From: Hyalangium ruber
GTDB lineage: Bacteria; Myxococcota; Myxococcia; Myxococcales; Myxococcaceae
Assembly: GCF_034259325.1 (NCBI RefSeq)
Contig: NZ_JAXIVS010000001.1
Coordinates: forward strand, 1,054,001-1,118,000
Direction: 5' to 3'
DNA length: 64,000 nucleotides
Of this stretch, positions 1-7,630 are shown piece by piece. How positions within the stretch are numbered: the first letter of the stretch is position 1; the number at the start of each line of letters is the position of its first letter. A program made the translations under genes and the position numbers. The notes beneath the pieces were generated by a model. That model worked only from the letters and a program-made list of their open reading frames with translations. It had not been told where the DNA came from and made no database searches.

Positions 1-1733
1 TTCGCATACTGCATCGTGGCGTCGTAGCCGGCCTGGCTCACCGCGCTCGAGATGGTCTGGAAGAAGGCCGAGGTTCCACCGGGCGCGGAGTCGTAGGCGG
101 GGGACTGCCCTCCCCAGGAGACGTAGTCGACCCAGCCCGCGACCTGGGTGGCGAAGACCACATAGTTCTCGCCCGAGCCGCCGGCCTGCGAGTCATAAAT
201 GCCCGGCGAGGTGGCGATGTAGAACTGGAAGAACGGATCATTGACCTCGTACACCGGTTGGGACGCGGGCGGGGTGCCGTTGAGCGTCCCATCCGTCGCT
301 CCGTTGGAGACGCCCAGCAGCTTGGGCTGCTTGGGGAACCCGCCCAGCGCGCTCAGGTTGGCGAGGAAGTTAGTGCGCAGCGGAGAGATCTCCTGGCTCG
401 AGGAGGGACCCGGCACCCAGGAGATGAGCATCTCCTGCGCCGCCTTGCTGAGGAGCAGCTGGGAAGGCTGCTGGAGCCCGGCGCTCTGCGTCTTCTCCCA
501 GAGCACCTGGACGAAGTACTGCACCCCGACGGGGACGTTCGCCCCGAGGTGCGGGGTGTCGTAGGAGACGTAGTGCGTCGTCTGGTGCGGCAGGTTGTTC
601 TGCTCCATGTAGGCCAGGGCATAGCGCGCTACCAGCCCGCCCATGCTCGCGCCGCCGACGACGAGGTTCGTGCTCGAGGACGTCTGGGAGATGGCCTGCT
701 GGATGGCGGCGATCATCACCCCGGCGTTGGCCTCCAGGTAGTTGGTGCCATCATCGAAGCCCACCAGCACCAGGTCGTAGCCCATCGCCAACAGGTTGGT
801 GGCGAGGTTCTGCTCGTTGAAGATGTTCCAGAGCGTGTCGAGCGAATATCCCCCCGGGAAGCCCTCGGCCATGATGAGGGGGTTGGTGAGCTGGGTGTGG
901 CCAGCCCCGTAGAGGACGTAGGCGTAGCCGGTCGCGGTCACGTTCTGGAAGGAGATGGGCGAGGAGAGCGCCCAGATGTCACTGGCGCCCGGAGCCGACG
1001 CCTCGGCCACCGTGAGGCGGCAGCTCGCGGCGAGGGCGGGCTGCTCCGGCCGGGCGCGAACGCGAATCACCTTGTCCCCGGCCGACGAATAGGTGACCGC
1101 GATGGGCTGGTCGAGTGTCACCGGCCGATAGCCGCCGCCGTCGCCGAAGTCGATCTCCACCGCCACGGGAGCAGCGCCGGGGTTGGTGAGCACCAGGTCG
1201 GAAGGCACGAGGTAGCGCACGGTCCGGCCGTAATTCACGTGCGGCAGCAGCTCGAGGACGCGGTACTCGTCCTTGCAGAGCGGAGAGGCGAAGAACGCCG
1301 TCTGCTCCTCCAGCCCTCCTCCGGGCTGGGAGAACTCCGCCTCGGGGAACTGTCCGCCCTCCCGGACGTAGGTACCCATGACGGCAGCGAGCTGCTTGCC
1401 CGGCGCCTGGTAGCGAAAGTGGCCCAGCGCGAGCGGGATGACGCCCTGCTCCCGGTGGCGGGCCGCCCGCGCCTCGACCTCCGACAGCGGCGGCAGCGTC
1501 GTGCCCGGAAGCGCGCCCTGGGTCAGCTCCATGTAGAACTGCTTCCACTGGGGCTGACTCAGGACGGGCGCGGCGCCGCCCTCACTCTGGCCGAGACGCA
1601 ACGGGGACAGTGTGGCCCCGTAGAGGATGCCGGTCGGCACGGTGGTCGGACTGGCCAGCTGCTTCAACCGCTGCTGGAGCTGCTGGATGCGCGTGGCGTT
1701 CTGGCGTGCGTTCTGAAGTGTCGTGCTCGTCAT
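1..1733 (-). CDS. PKD-domain alpha/beta-hydrolase, lipase-like (C-terminus beyond window edge)
   Basis: An open frame of 577 codons runs leftward from the ATG at 1733 and off the window, so the C-terminal end, including any catalytic His, is not visible. Around residues 175-225 there is a PKD-like beta domain (DFGDG motif). Further on is an alpha/beta-hydrolase fold with the nucleophile elbow GASMGG, Ser at about residue 363, followed by YDTPHLGAN, which is typical of lipases and DUF676/PGAP1-like esterases. No N-terminal signal peptide is visible. A GAGG element lies just upstream of the ATG. The gene follows a 184-residue unknown protein after 33 bases, so the two are probably cotranscribed. 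Substrate unknown; ester hydrolysis is inferred from the fold. Confidence 0.8.
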   Translation of the reverse strand, partial: MTSTTLQNARQNATRIQQLQQRLKQLASPTTVPTGILYGATLSPLRLGQSEGGAAPVLSQPQWKQFYMELTQGALPGTTLPPLSEVEARAARHREQGVIPLALGHFRYQAPGKQLAAVMGTYVREGGQFPEAEFSQPGGGLEEQTAFFASPLCKDEYRVLELLPHVNYGRTVRYLVPSDLVLTNPGAAPVAVEIDFGDGGGYRPVTLDQPIAVTYSSAGDKVIRVRARPEQPALAASCRLTVAEASAPGASDIWALSSPISFQNVTATGYAYVLYGAGHTQLTNPLIMAEGFPGGYSLDTLWNIFNEQNLATNLLAMGYDLVLVGFDDGTNYLEANAGVMIAAIQQAISQTSSSTNLVVGGASMGGLVARYALAYMEQNNLPHQTTHYVSYDTPHLGANVPVGVQYFVQVLWEKTQSAGLQQPSQLLLSKAAQEMLISWVPGPSSSQEISPLRTNFLANLSALGGFPKQPKLLGVSNGATDGTLNGTPPASQPVYEVNDPFFQFYIATSPGIYDSQAGGSGENYVVFATQVAGWVDYVSWGGQSPAYDSAPGGTSAFFQTISSAVSQAGYDATMQYA

Positions 1734-1766
1734 GGGAGTCCTCGAACGGGGCTGGGGCTGTTCGGG

Positions 1767-2321
1767 CTAGCGCGCCTGGAGGGCCTGACGAGGAGCCTGA
1801 CGACGACTCACGTTGCGCTGCGAGCGGGCCGCCACCTTGGCCGAGTCACTCGACATGTTCTCGAAGCAGAACGCCTGGCCGTTGGAGAGCTGGAACTCCA
1901 CCCCCTGGTACCAGAGGGCGCTCGAGCCGAACGGCGTCTGCACGAGCTTCCAACCATCGTTCAGCGCGTAGGTCACCTGCGTGTAGTCCCCATCCTGCGT
2001 CGTGCTGTAGGTGCCAGAGGAGGTGAACGTGGTGCCGCCACCGAAGGCGCCGGTGAAGGTGAGCGAGACGACACAGGCGTTGGAGCCAGCCAGCGCGATG
2101 CTGAGGGTGATGCTCCCGGAGCCCGAGCCAATGGACTCATGGGAGTAGGAGTAGGCGCCCTGCAGGAGCAGCTGGGACGCGGTGAGCGTCGTCACGGCGG
2201 GCTGGCCGCCCTCGTTGTTGAGGTTGTGCCAGGGATCGAGGCTGTTGTCGGTGTGGCCATCGAAGCGGCCGGTGGCGCCCTGGGTCAGGGTGGGGAGCAG
2301 CTGGGTCAGATCAGCGGACAT
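1767..2321 (-). CDS. Hypothetical protein, 184 aa
   Basis: The chosen start (MSADLTQLLP) has a GAGAGGAAG ribosome-binding site; the frame stays open farther upstream but has no such site there. I do not recognise the family. The middle of the protein (about residues 55-140) is rich in Ser, Thr, Gly and Tyr with alternating hydrophobic residues, which suggests a beta-sandwich or barrel. The C-terminal 25 residues are basic and probably disordered. There is no signal peptide or membrane segment. It lies 33 bases upstream of the lipase-like hydrolase on the same strand, so a partner or accessory role to that enzyme is a reasonable guess, no more. Confidence 0.65.
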   Translation of the reverse strand: MSADLTQLLPTLTQGATGRFDGHTDNSLDPWHNLNNEGGQPAVTTLTASQLLLQGAYSYSHESIGSGSGSITLSIALAGSNACVVSLTFTGAFGGGTTFTSSGTYSTTQDGDYTQVTYALNDGWKLVQTPFGSSALWYQGVEFQLSNGQAFCFENMSSDSAKVAARSQRNVSRRQAPRQALQAR

Positions 2322-2444
2322 GGGTGTCTTCCTCTCGGTGTGGGTGGGCCCGAGGCGCGGTGAAGCGCCCCGGGAACACGAGGGAAGATGCCGTCTGGCC
2401 GGGAACCGGACCATTACGGCCCATGACAGCGCATGACAGTCAGC

Positions 2445-3047
2445 TCACGGCGGGATGGGCAGCTGCAGGCAGTACCGGGAGAAGCCCACGAACGAGCTGA
2501 AGCGCGGATCCAGATCCGCCGGGTACTCGAAGCGGCGAGCGGCACGCGCCAGCTCGGCGAGGTGAGCGTGATAGCCGCCGGCGATCGCGCTCAGCATGGG
2601 CGCCAGCGGATGCTCCCCCGAGGCGACCTCCTCCGCCGAGCGTTCGAGCAGCTCGAGCCCTCCCGGGTGCGACTGGAGCAGTTGCAGGTCGTAGGCAATC
2701 ACCCCGTCCTCGTGGAAGGCAGACAGCAGGTGCTTGACCAGGGTGTGGGGGGTGGCGAGCAGCCCGTTCCAGACGATCGCCTGCTGCGGGCAGTAGAGGA
2801 GCTGCAGCGGCACGCGCAGGGGGATGTGGCCCCAGATGCTCGTGCGGTTGGCGGCGTACTCGATGGGCGTCTCGTTGAACGCGAACGGCATCATCTCGAC
2901 CGTGGCGGTCTCGATCTGCCGGGGATGGGGCACGCTCTCCAGCAGGCCATGCGTGACGAAGAACTCGAACCGGGCCTGCCAGCCATGGCCCGGCCACAGT
3001 CCCACCTTCCGCCCCAGCGCGAGCCACCAGTCTCGTCTCGATGACAT
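2445..3047 (-). CDS. Unknown 200-aa protein, paralogue of the 4725-5342 product
   Basis: The start has a strong GGGAGGTA ribosome-binding site. I do not recognise a named family, but the protein is clearly paralogous to the product of 4725-5342. Shared blocks include FF-x-HG near the N-terminus, PLRVPLQLLY, a YHED/FHED motif followed by YDLQ-x-LQSHPGG, GYHA-x-L-x-EL with RFEYP, and DLDPRFSS-x-VGF near the C-terminus. Conserved His, Glu and Asp could bind a metal. No signal peptide or membrane segment is visible. It is transcribed away from the SDR gene, with only 28 bases between the two starts, and flanks the diiron/radical SAM cluster that contains its paralogue, which suggests a role in the same pathway. 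Confidence 0.75.
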   Translation of the reverse strand: MSSRRDWWLALGRKVGLWPGHGWQARFEFFVTHGLLESVPHPRQIETATVEMMPFAFNETPIEYAANRTSIWGHIPLRVPLQLLYCPQQAIVWNGLLATPHTLVKHLLSAFHEDGVIAYDLQLLQSHPGGLELLERSAEEVASGEHPLAPMLSAIAGGYHAHLAELARAARRFEYPADLDPRFSSFVGFSRYCLQLPIPP

Positions 3048-3075
3048 GGGTACCTCCCAGTCTACAGTAGGCGCC

Positions 3076-3843
3076 ATGCAAGGCACGTACAGGACCGCGT
3101 TCATCACCGGCGCTTCGAGCGGGATCGGACGTGGACTCGCCGCGTGGCTGGCTCGCCGTGGGGTGCGGGTCTTCGGCGCGGCCCGCCGCCTGGAAGAGCT
3201 CGAGGCGCTCGCGCGCGAGGTCCAGAGCGAGGGCGAAATCGTCCCCGTGCAGCTGGACGTGGCGGACGCCCGGTCGACGCTCGAGGTCATCCGCTCGATC
3301 GATGAGTCCTGTGGAGGGCTGGAGCTCGTCGTGGCCAACGCCGCCATCGCCCCGGAGACGCCAGGCCACGCGCTCGCGTGGGACACGGTGGAGCAGATCA
3401 TCGACGTGAACGTGCGCGGCGCGGCCGCCACCCTTGGCGCGGTCGCGGACCGGATGGTCTCGCGCGGCTCTGGCCACCTGGTCGGCATCTCCTCGCAGGC
3501 CGCGGGGCGCGGGCTGCCGCGCCATGTCGCCTACAGCGCCTCCAAGGCCTTCCTCTCCAACTTCATCGAGGGACTGAGAGTGGACCTCGGTCCCCGGGGA
3601 GTGAAGGTCACCGCGATCCACCCAGGCTTCGTGCGGACACCGGGCACCGCGGGCAACGCCTTCAAGATGCCGTTCCTGCTCGAAGTCGATGACGCGGTGG
3701 ACCGCATCGGCCGCGCCATCTTCCGAGGGGCCTCGGACTTCTCCTTCCCCTGGCAGGCCGCCACGGTGTCGAAGCTGTCCCGGCTGCTGCCGAACGGGCT
3801 GTGGGATCGCGCGGTGCGCGGCTTCGGGACCCCGGGCGACTAG
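3076..3843 (+). CDS. SDR-family NAD(P)-dependent oxidoreductase
   Basis: A classical short-chain dehydrogenase/reductase of 255 residues. The Rossmann glycine motif GASSGIG is at residues 12-18, NAA (the NAG-like motif) follows, and the catalytic set is Ser140, Tyr153 and Lys157 (YSASK). The length is normal for the family. The substrate is not predictable from sequence. It opens the plus-strand cluster that continues with a diiron oxygenase, an acyltransferase and a radical SAM enzyme, with 30 bases to the next gene, so it probably reduces or oxidises a carbonyl/hydroxyl on the same product. It is divergent from the 200-residue unknown gene at 2445-3047. Confidence 0.9.
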   Translation: MQGTYRTAFITGASSGIGRGLAAWLARRGVRVFGAARRLEELEALAREVQSEGEIVPVQLDVADARSTLEVIRSIDESCGGLELVVANAAIAPETPGHALAWDTVEQIIDVNVRGAAATLGAVADRMVSRGSGHLVGISSQAAGRGLPRHVAYSASKAFLSNFIEGLRVDLGPRGVKVTAIHPGFVRTPGTAGNAFKMPFLLEVDDAVDRIGRAIFRGASDFSFPWQAATVSKLSRLLPNGLWDRAVRGFGTPGD

Positions 3844-3873
3844 CGGAACTTCCCCGTGGCATAGTCCGGGAAA

Positions 3874-4725
3874 ATGAAGGGCTTGGAGCTCATGACGAAC
3901 TCAGGGGGGCGGCCTGAGGCGGACTCCTCCTCGGGCACTCCCGTGGACGTCTACCTCGAACGTCTGTGCGAGCTGGCGGCTCGCGATCAATGGAAGCTCG
4001 AGGACCTCGACTGGGCCTCGCTCGATGTCTCGGCCCTCCCGGAGCCCATCCGTCAGGTCGCGGCCGATGGCTTCGCTCAGCTCCTCTGGGGCGAGCGGAC
4101 CGCGCACTTCGTCACGACGCGCTTGCACGAGCTGCTGCCCGACGGCCCCGCGCGCGCGTTCGTCGCGACCCAGCGAACGGATGAGGCCCGCCACGTCGCC
4201 TTCTTCGAGCAGGTCATCCGCCTGCTCGGGTGCGAGGGCCGCGTTCGGCCCTCCGTCGAGCGGCTCATGCACGAGGTGCAGGGGGCGGAAACCCCCGAGG
4301 AGCTGATGCTGGGCATGCAGGTCCTCATCGAGGGCGCCGCGCACTCGTTGGTCCTGGAGGGGGCGCGCCTGGTGGGTACGCCGGACGACGGCGACGGACT
4401 CGACAGTCCGCTCCGCGCCATGAAGACGGTGGTGGGCGAGTGGATGCCCCGACTGGTGGCACGAGATGAGAGCCGCCACATCGCCTTCGGACTGCATGCC
4501 CTGCGCCAGCGCATCCCACGACTGGCTCCCGCGGCGCGGCAGCGACTCGAGGAGCGGGTGGCGCACTGGGGCGAGCGCGTGCTGGAGCAAGCGAGGGATC
4601 CGGACCTCGTGTACGGAATCGGCGTGGACGGCGAGGCGGTCTGCGGGCGGCTGATCGAGGACTTGAACCTGCGCATCGGGCAGCTCGGGCTCGAGACGCG
4701 CATTGCTCCGTTGAAGGGGGCGTGA
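3874..4725 (+). CDS. Ferritin-like diiron-carboxylate protein (putative oxygenase)
   Basis: A helical 283-residue protein carrying the ligand set of non-haem diiron oxygenases and R2-type ribonucleotide reductase relatives: Glu74, Glu104-x-x-His107 (DEARH), Glu153, and Glu199-x-x-His202 (DESRH). The pairing of two ExxH motifs with extra glutamates is what identifies the fold; the reaction (desaturation, hydroxylation, N-oxygenation or similar) cannot be told. The ATG at 3874 is used here, but Met7 at 3892 lies behind GAAGGG and GGAG elements and may be the true start. The stop TGA overlaps the next start (TGATG at 4723), so translation is coupled to the following 205-residue gene. Confidence 0.82.
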   Translation: MKGLELMTNSGGRPEADSSSGTPVDVYLERLCELAARDQWKLEDLDWASLDVSALPEPIRQVAADGFAQLLWGERTAHFVTTRLHELLPDGPARAFVATQRTDEARHVAFFEQVIRLLGCEGRVRPSVERLMHEVQGAETPEELMLGMQVLIEGAAHSLVLEGARLVGTPDDGDGLDSPLRAMKTVVGEWMPRLVARDESRHIAFGLHALRQRIPRLAPAARQRLEERVAHWGERVLEQARDPDLVYGIGVDGEAVCGRLIEDLNLRIGQLGLETRIAPLKGA

Positions 4726-5342
4726 TGGGCAGCGATCAAGCCCTGCAGGATCGAATCGGCTTCTTCGTGAAGCATGGCTACCTCGACCGCGTGCCCTCGT
4801 CGTGGCAGGTCAAGGTGGGCTGGATGGCGATGCTGCCCATCATCCTGGGAGAGAGCGAACGCGAGCGGGAGCGCAGCCGCCGCACGCTGATGGGTCAGGT
4901 GCCGATCCGCGTCCCGCTGCAGCTGCTCTACAACCCGCGCCAGCTCATGGTGGACACCGGCCTCTACCAGACCGCGGCGGCGCTCATCCGGCACGTGGTC
5001 AGCGTGTACCACGAGGACGCGTTCCTCGGTTACGACCTGCAGGTGCTGCAGTCTCACCCAGGAGGGCTGGCGCTGCTGCGAGAGGAGGCCTCGAAGATCG
5101 TCGAGGGCAAGACGCGCTGGGCGCCCTATTTGCGAGAGCTGGTGGGCTGGCCGGGCTACCACGCGCGCCTCATCGAGCTGGCGGAGGCCGCCGAGCGCTT
5201 CGAGTACCCGGACATGCTCGATCTGGATCCGCGCTTCTCCTCGCTCGTGGGCTTCGCGAAGTTCTGCAACACGCTGCCCGACTGGCCTGCTCGCGAGTTC
5301 TACGGCTTCGACCTCAAGAAGATCATCGGACGATGGAAGTAA
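4725..5342 (+). CDS. Unknown 205-aa protein, paralogue of the 2445-3047 product
   Basis: The ATG at 4725 overlaps the upstream stop; a GTG one codon earlier is also possible. The protein shares a string of conserved blocks with the 2445-3047 product: HGYLDRVPS near the N-terminus, PIRVPLQLLYNPRQ, YHEDAFLGYDLQVLQSHPGG, GYHARLIELAEAAERFEYP, and LDPRFSSLVGF. The conserved HED, SHPGG and YHA motifs look like active-site or metal-binding positions, but I know no function. It sits between the diiron protein and the acyltransferase, overlapping both neighbours (by 1 and 10 bases), so it is almost certainly made together with them. Confidence 0.78.
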   Translation: MGSDQALQDRIGFFVKHGYLDRVPSSWQVKVGWMAMLPIILGESERERERSRRTLMGQVPIRVPLQLLYNPRQLMVDTGLYQTAAALIRHVVSVYHEDAFLGYDLQVLQSHPGGLALLREEASKIVEGKTRWAPYLRELVGWPGYHARLIELAEAAERFEYPDMLDLDPRFSSLVGFAKFCNTLPDWPAREFYGFDLKKIIGRWK

Positions 5343-6124
5343 GGCCTGGAGACCTCGAGGCGCTCGACCCGGAGTTCCTGCGTCGCCACGCCGGGTGGCT
5401 GACGCAGGTGCTCCACACCTGGTTCCGCGCGGACATCCAGGGAATGGAGCACCTGCCCTCCAGCCCCTTCGTCGGCGTGGGCAATCACAGCGGCGGCGTG
5501 ATGATTCCGGACACGCTGGTCTGGGTCGGCGCGTACCACACGTCGGGCCGCCAGCCTCCGATGGTGGTGCTCGCCCATGACGGGATGTTCGACGCCTACC
5601 CGCGACCGCTCGCGCGCGCCTTGTCCAAGCTCAGCGCCATTCGAGCCCGAAAGGAACTCGCCCTCGAAGCGCTCCGGCGCGGGTACGCGGTGCAGGTGTA
5701 CCCCGGAGGCGACCACGACGCGTGCCGGAGCTTCTCTCGGAGGAACGAGATCGTCTTCGCAGGCCGGAAGGGCTACGTCGAGCTGGCGCGGGAGGCGGGT
5801 GTTCCCATCGTGCCCGTGGTCTGCGTGGGCGGGCACGAGGCGCTGATCATCCTCTCGGAGGGAGCGGGGCTCGCCAGGAAGCTCGGGCTCGACCGCCGCT
5901 TCCGCCTAAAGACTTTTCCCCTCTCCCTGAGCCTGCCGTGGGGGCTGTGGCTGGGGCCGCTGCCGGGCTACGTGCCCCTGCCGACGAAGATTCAGGTGCG
6001 GGTGTTGCCTCCGATCTTCCCGGAGGGCGAGGACATCGACGCGATTGACGCCCGTGTGCGAGCATCGATGCAGCGCGCGGCGGACGAACTGGCGAAGGAG
6101 CGACGCTTCCCATGGATCGGATGA
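5333..6124 (+). CDS. PlsC-like phospholipid/glycerol acyltransferase
   Basis: A 263-residue protein with the N-terminal acyltransferase motif NHSGGVMIPD (residues 51-60), a variant of the NH-x-G...D form of the PlsC/LPLAT superfamily. A second block, YPGGDHDACR, is followed by GRKGYVELA and PIVPVVCVGGHE, as in bacterial acyl-acceptor transferases. It would move an acyl chain from a thioester to an alcohol or amine at the membrane face; hydrophobic segments near the C-terminal third fit membrane contact. The frame stays open far upstream, but the ATG at 5333 overlaps the preceding stop by 10 bases, the normal arrangement in this operon. It in turn overlaps the radical SAM gene by 13 bases. Confidence 0.85.
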   Translation: MEVRPGDLEALDPEFLRRHAGWLTQVLHTWFRADIQGMEHLPSSPFVGVGNHSGGVMIPDTLVWVGAYHTSGRQPPMVVLAHDGMFDAYPRPLARALSKLSAIRARKELALEALRRGYAVQVYPGGDHDACRSFSRRNEIVFAGRKGYVELAREAGVPIVPVVCVGGHEALIILSEGAGLARKLGLDRRFRLKTFPLSLSLPWGLWLGPLPGYVPLPTKIQVRVLPPIFPEGEDIDAIDARVRASMQRAADELAKERRFPWIG

Positions 6125-7590
6125 AGCTGTTCAGGATCGGCGACGCGCTGGACGTGGGCACCGCGACGGAGAGCGAGCTCGGGGCACGGCTGGAGCAACT
6201 CTGGGACAAGGAGCCGGCGCTGCGGCCACGGCCGGAGATGCACGACTACCAGCTCACGTATCCGCCCGCGGTCCAGATGGAGAAGCGGCCCGAGTATCGG
6301 CGCGCGCCGACCGACGAGGAGTACCTGCGCGAGGCACTGGGCCCGTTCAGCGCCGCTGGCTACTACTTCCACTTCGGCTTCTGCAAATACCGCTGTCGCT
6401 ACTGCTTCCATTACGAGCTGCTGACGAAGCACCAGGACGAGCTGATGACGCGGTATGTGGACGCGCTGTCGCAAGAGATGGCGCTCGTCCGCGAGCTGAC
6501 GCCGAAGCTCAAGCGCGCGCTGTATTTCCTGGGGGGCGGCACCCCCACGGCTCTGCCGGTACACCTGCTGGAGCGCTTCCTCTCGCGCCTGCTGTCGAAC
6601 TTCGGCCCGCCGATGACGTCGATGAGCACCGTCGAGGCGAAGCCCATCACCGCCTCCAACGACAAGCTCCAGGCGCTGGTGCAGGCGGGCTTCCGCCGCA
6701 TCAACCTCGGGGTGCAGACGTTGGACCCGGAACTCTACGCCTTCCACCACCAGAAGGAGGAGCTGCGCGTCGCCCTCGATGCCATCGAGCGGGCGCGCAA
6801 GTGCGGGTTCGAGTTCGTCAACATCGACGTCATGACGGGGCTGGAGCGGCAGACGCCCGAGTCCTGGCGGAAGACGCTGGCAGAGCTGGAGCGGCTGGCG
6901 ACGAGCGGCGCGGTGGACAGCGTCTTCATCTACCCGTACCACGATGATCCGCGCAGCGGCACGTACGGCAAACCCGGCGCGGTGCCGTCCTTCATCCAGA
7001 CCGCGCACAGTGAAGCGCAGGCGCGGGCCCTGTTCACCCGCCTGGGCTGGAAGGAGCTGGGCGCGCGCTTCTACCGGTCTCCCCGGCACGTGCGGCGCGA
7101 GCTGCTCGAGCTGGCGAAGGTACGGGTCAACCCCGCTTACGGCGAAGTGCTGTACCACGGGCTGGGAAACTCCAGCTTCTCCATTGGCGACAAGGCCACG
7201 TTCCTGAACCACCGCGACGTGAACGACTACATCGCGGCCGTGGAGAAAGGCGGCCTGGGCATCGCGTACTGGAGGACGCTCAACGACTCACAGCGGGCGA
7301 CCCGGGACGTGACGTTCGACATCCTCTATAGCCCCTTCACCCGGGTGCGCTCCCGCGCGAAGAAGTACGGCGCGGAGACAATGGTCCAGCACCGCCAGCT
7401 ACTCGATCGATGGTTGGAGTTGGGACTAGGCGAGGAGAACCGATTGCTCGGCACCTTCAGCCTGACCCCTCTCGGCAAGCTGGTACACCAGCAGATGATT
7501 CCGCAGCACTACCTGCCAGAAGACCGCCGCGAGCTGGATGAGGCCATGCAGCTCCGCCAGCTCGCGGGCCGCAAGTACCGCGGCTATTGA
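6112..7590 (+). CDS. HemN/HemW-like radical SAM protein
   Basis: A 492-residue radical SAM enzyme of the coproporphyrinogen dehydrogenase-like group. The 4Fe-4S/SAM cysteines are C91-x3-C95-x2-C98, and the SAM-binding strand YFLGGGTPT follows. The region after the barrel (about residues 330-490) resembles a HemN-type C-terminal domain. The fourth cysteine of true HemN (CxxxCxxCxC) is replaced by His100. HemN-like enzymes outside haem synthesis include haem chaperones, cyclopropanases and methyltransferases, so the chemistry is open. The start with AAGGAG 11 bases upstream overlaps the acyltransferase end. Being last in a coupled operon with a diiron protein and an acyltransferase argues against housekeeping HemW. 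Confidence 0.85.
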   Translation: MDRMKLFRIGDALDVGTATESELGARLEQLWDKEPALRPRPEMHDYQLTYPPAVQMEKRPEYRRAPTDEEYLREALGPFSAAGYYFHFGFCKYRCRYCFHYELLTKHQDELMTRYVDALSQEMALVRELTPKLKRALYFLGGGTPTALPVHLLERFLSRLLSNFGPPMTSMSTVEAKPITASNDKLQALVQAGFRRINLGVQTLDPELYAFHHQKEELRVALDAIERARKCGFEFVNIDVMTGLERQTPESWRKTLAELERLATSGAVDSVFIYPYHDDPRSGTYGKPGAVPSFIQTAHSEAQARALFTRLGWKELGARFYRSPRHVRRELLELAKVRVNPAYGEVLYHGLGNSSFSIGDKATFLNHRDVNDYIAAVEKGGLGIAYWRTLNDSQRATRDVTFDILYSPFTRVRSRAKKYGAETMVQHRQLLDRWLELGLGEENRLLGTFSLTPLGKLVHQQMIPQHYLPEDRRELDEAMQLRQLAGRKYRGY

Positions 7591-7630
7591 CACTTCGAAA
7601 CCCGGGGCTGTCATTGCCTCCCGAGGAACC

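Noticed and set aside
258-2363. Long open frame on the plus strand across the lipase region
   Set aside because: It is antisense to the lipase-like and 184-residue genes, has a composition rich in Arg, Gly, Val and His without family motifs, and arises from high GC at third codon positions.
3901-5162. Long minus-strand frames across the diiron and unknown genes
   Set aside because: The plus strand carries the ExxH motifs, ribosome-binding sites and coupled starts; the minus frames have no motif or ribosome-binding site.
6112-7590. Calling the radical SAM protein hemN or hemW
   Set aside because: The HemN fourth cysteine is replaced and the genomic setting is a tailoring-type operon, so a haem-specific name is not justified.
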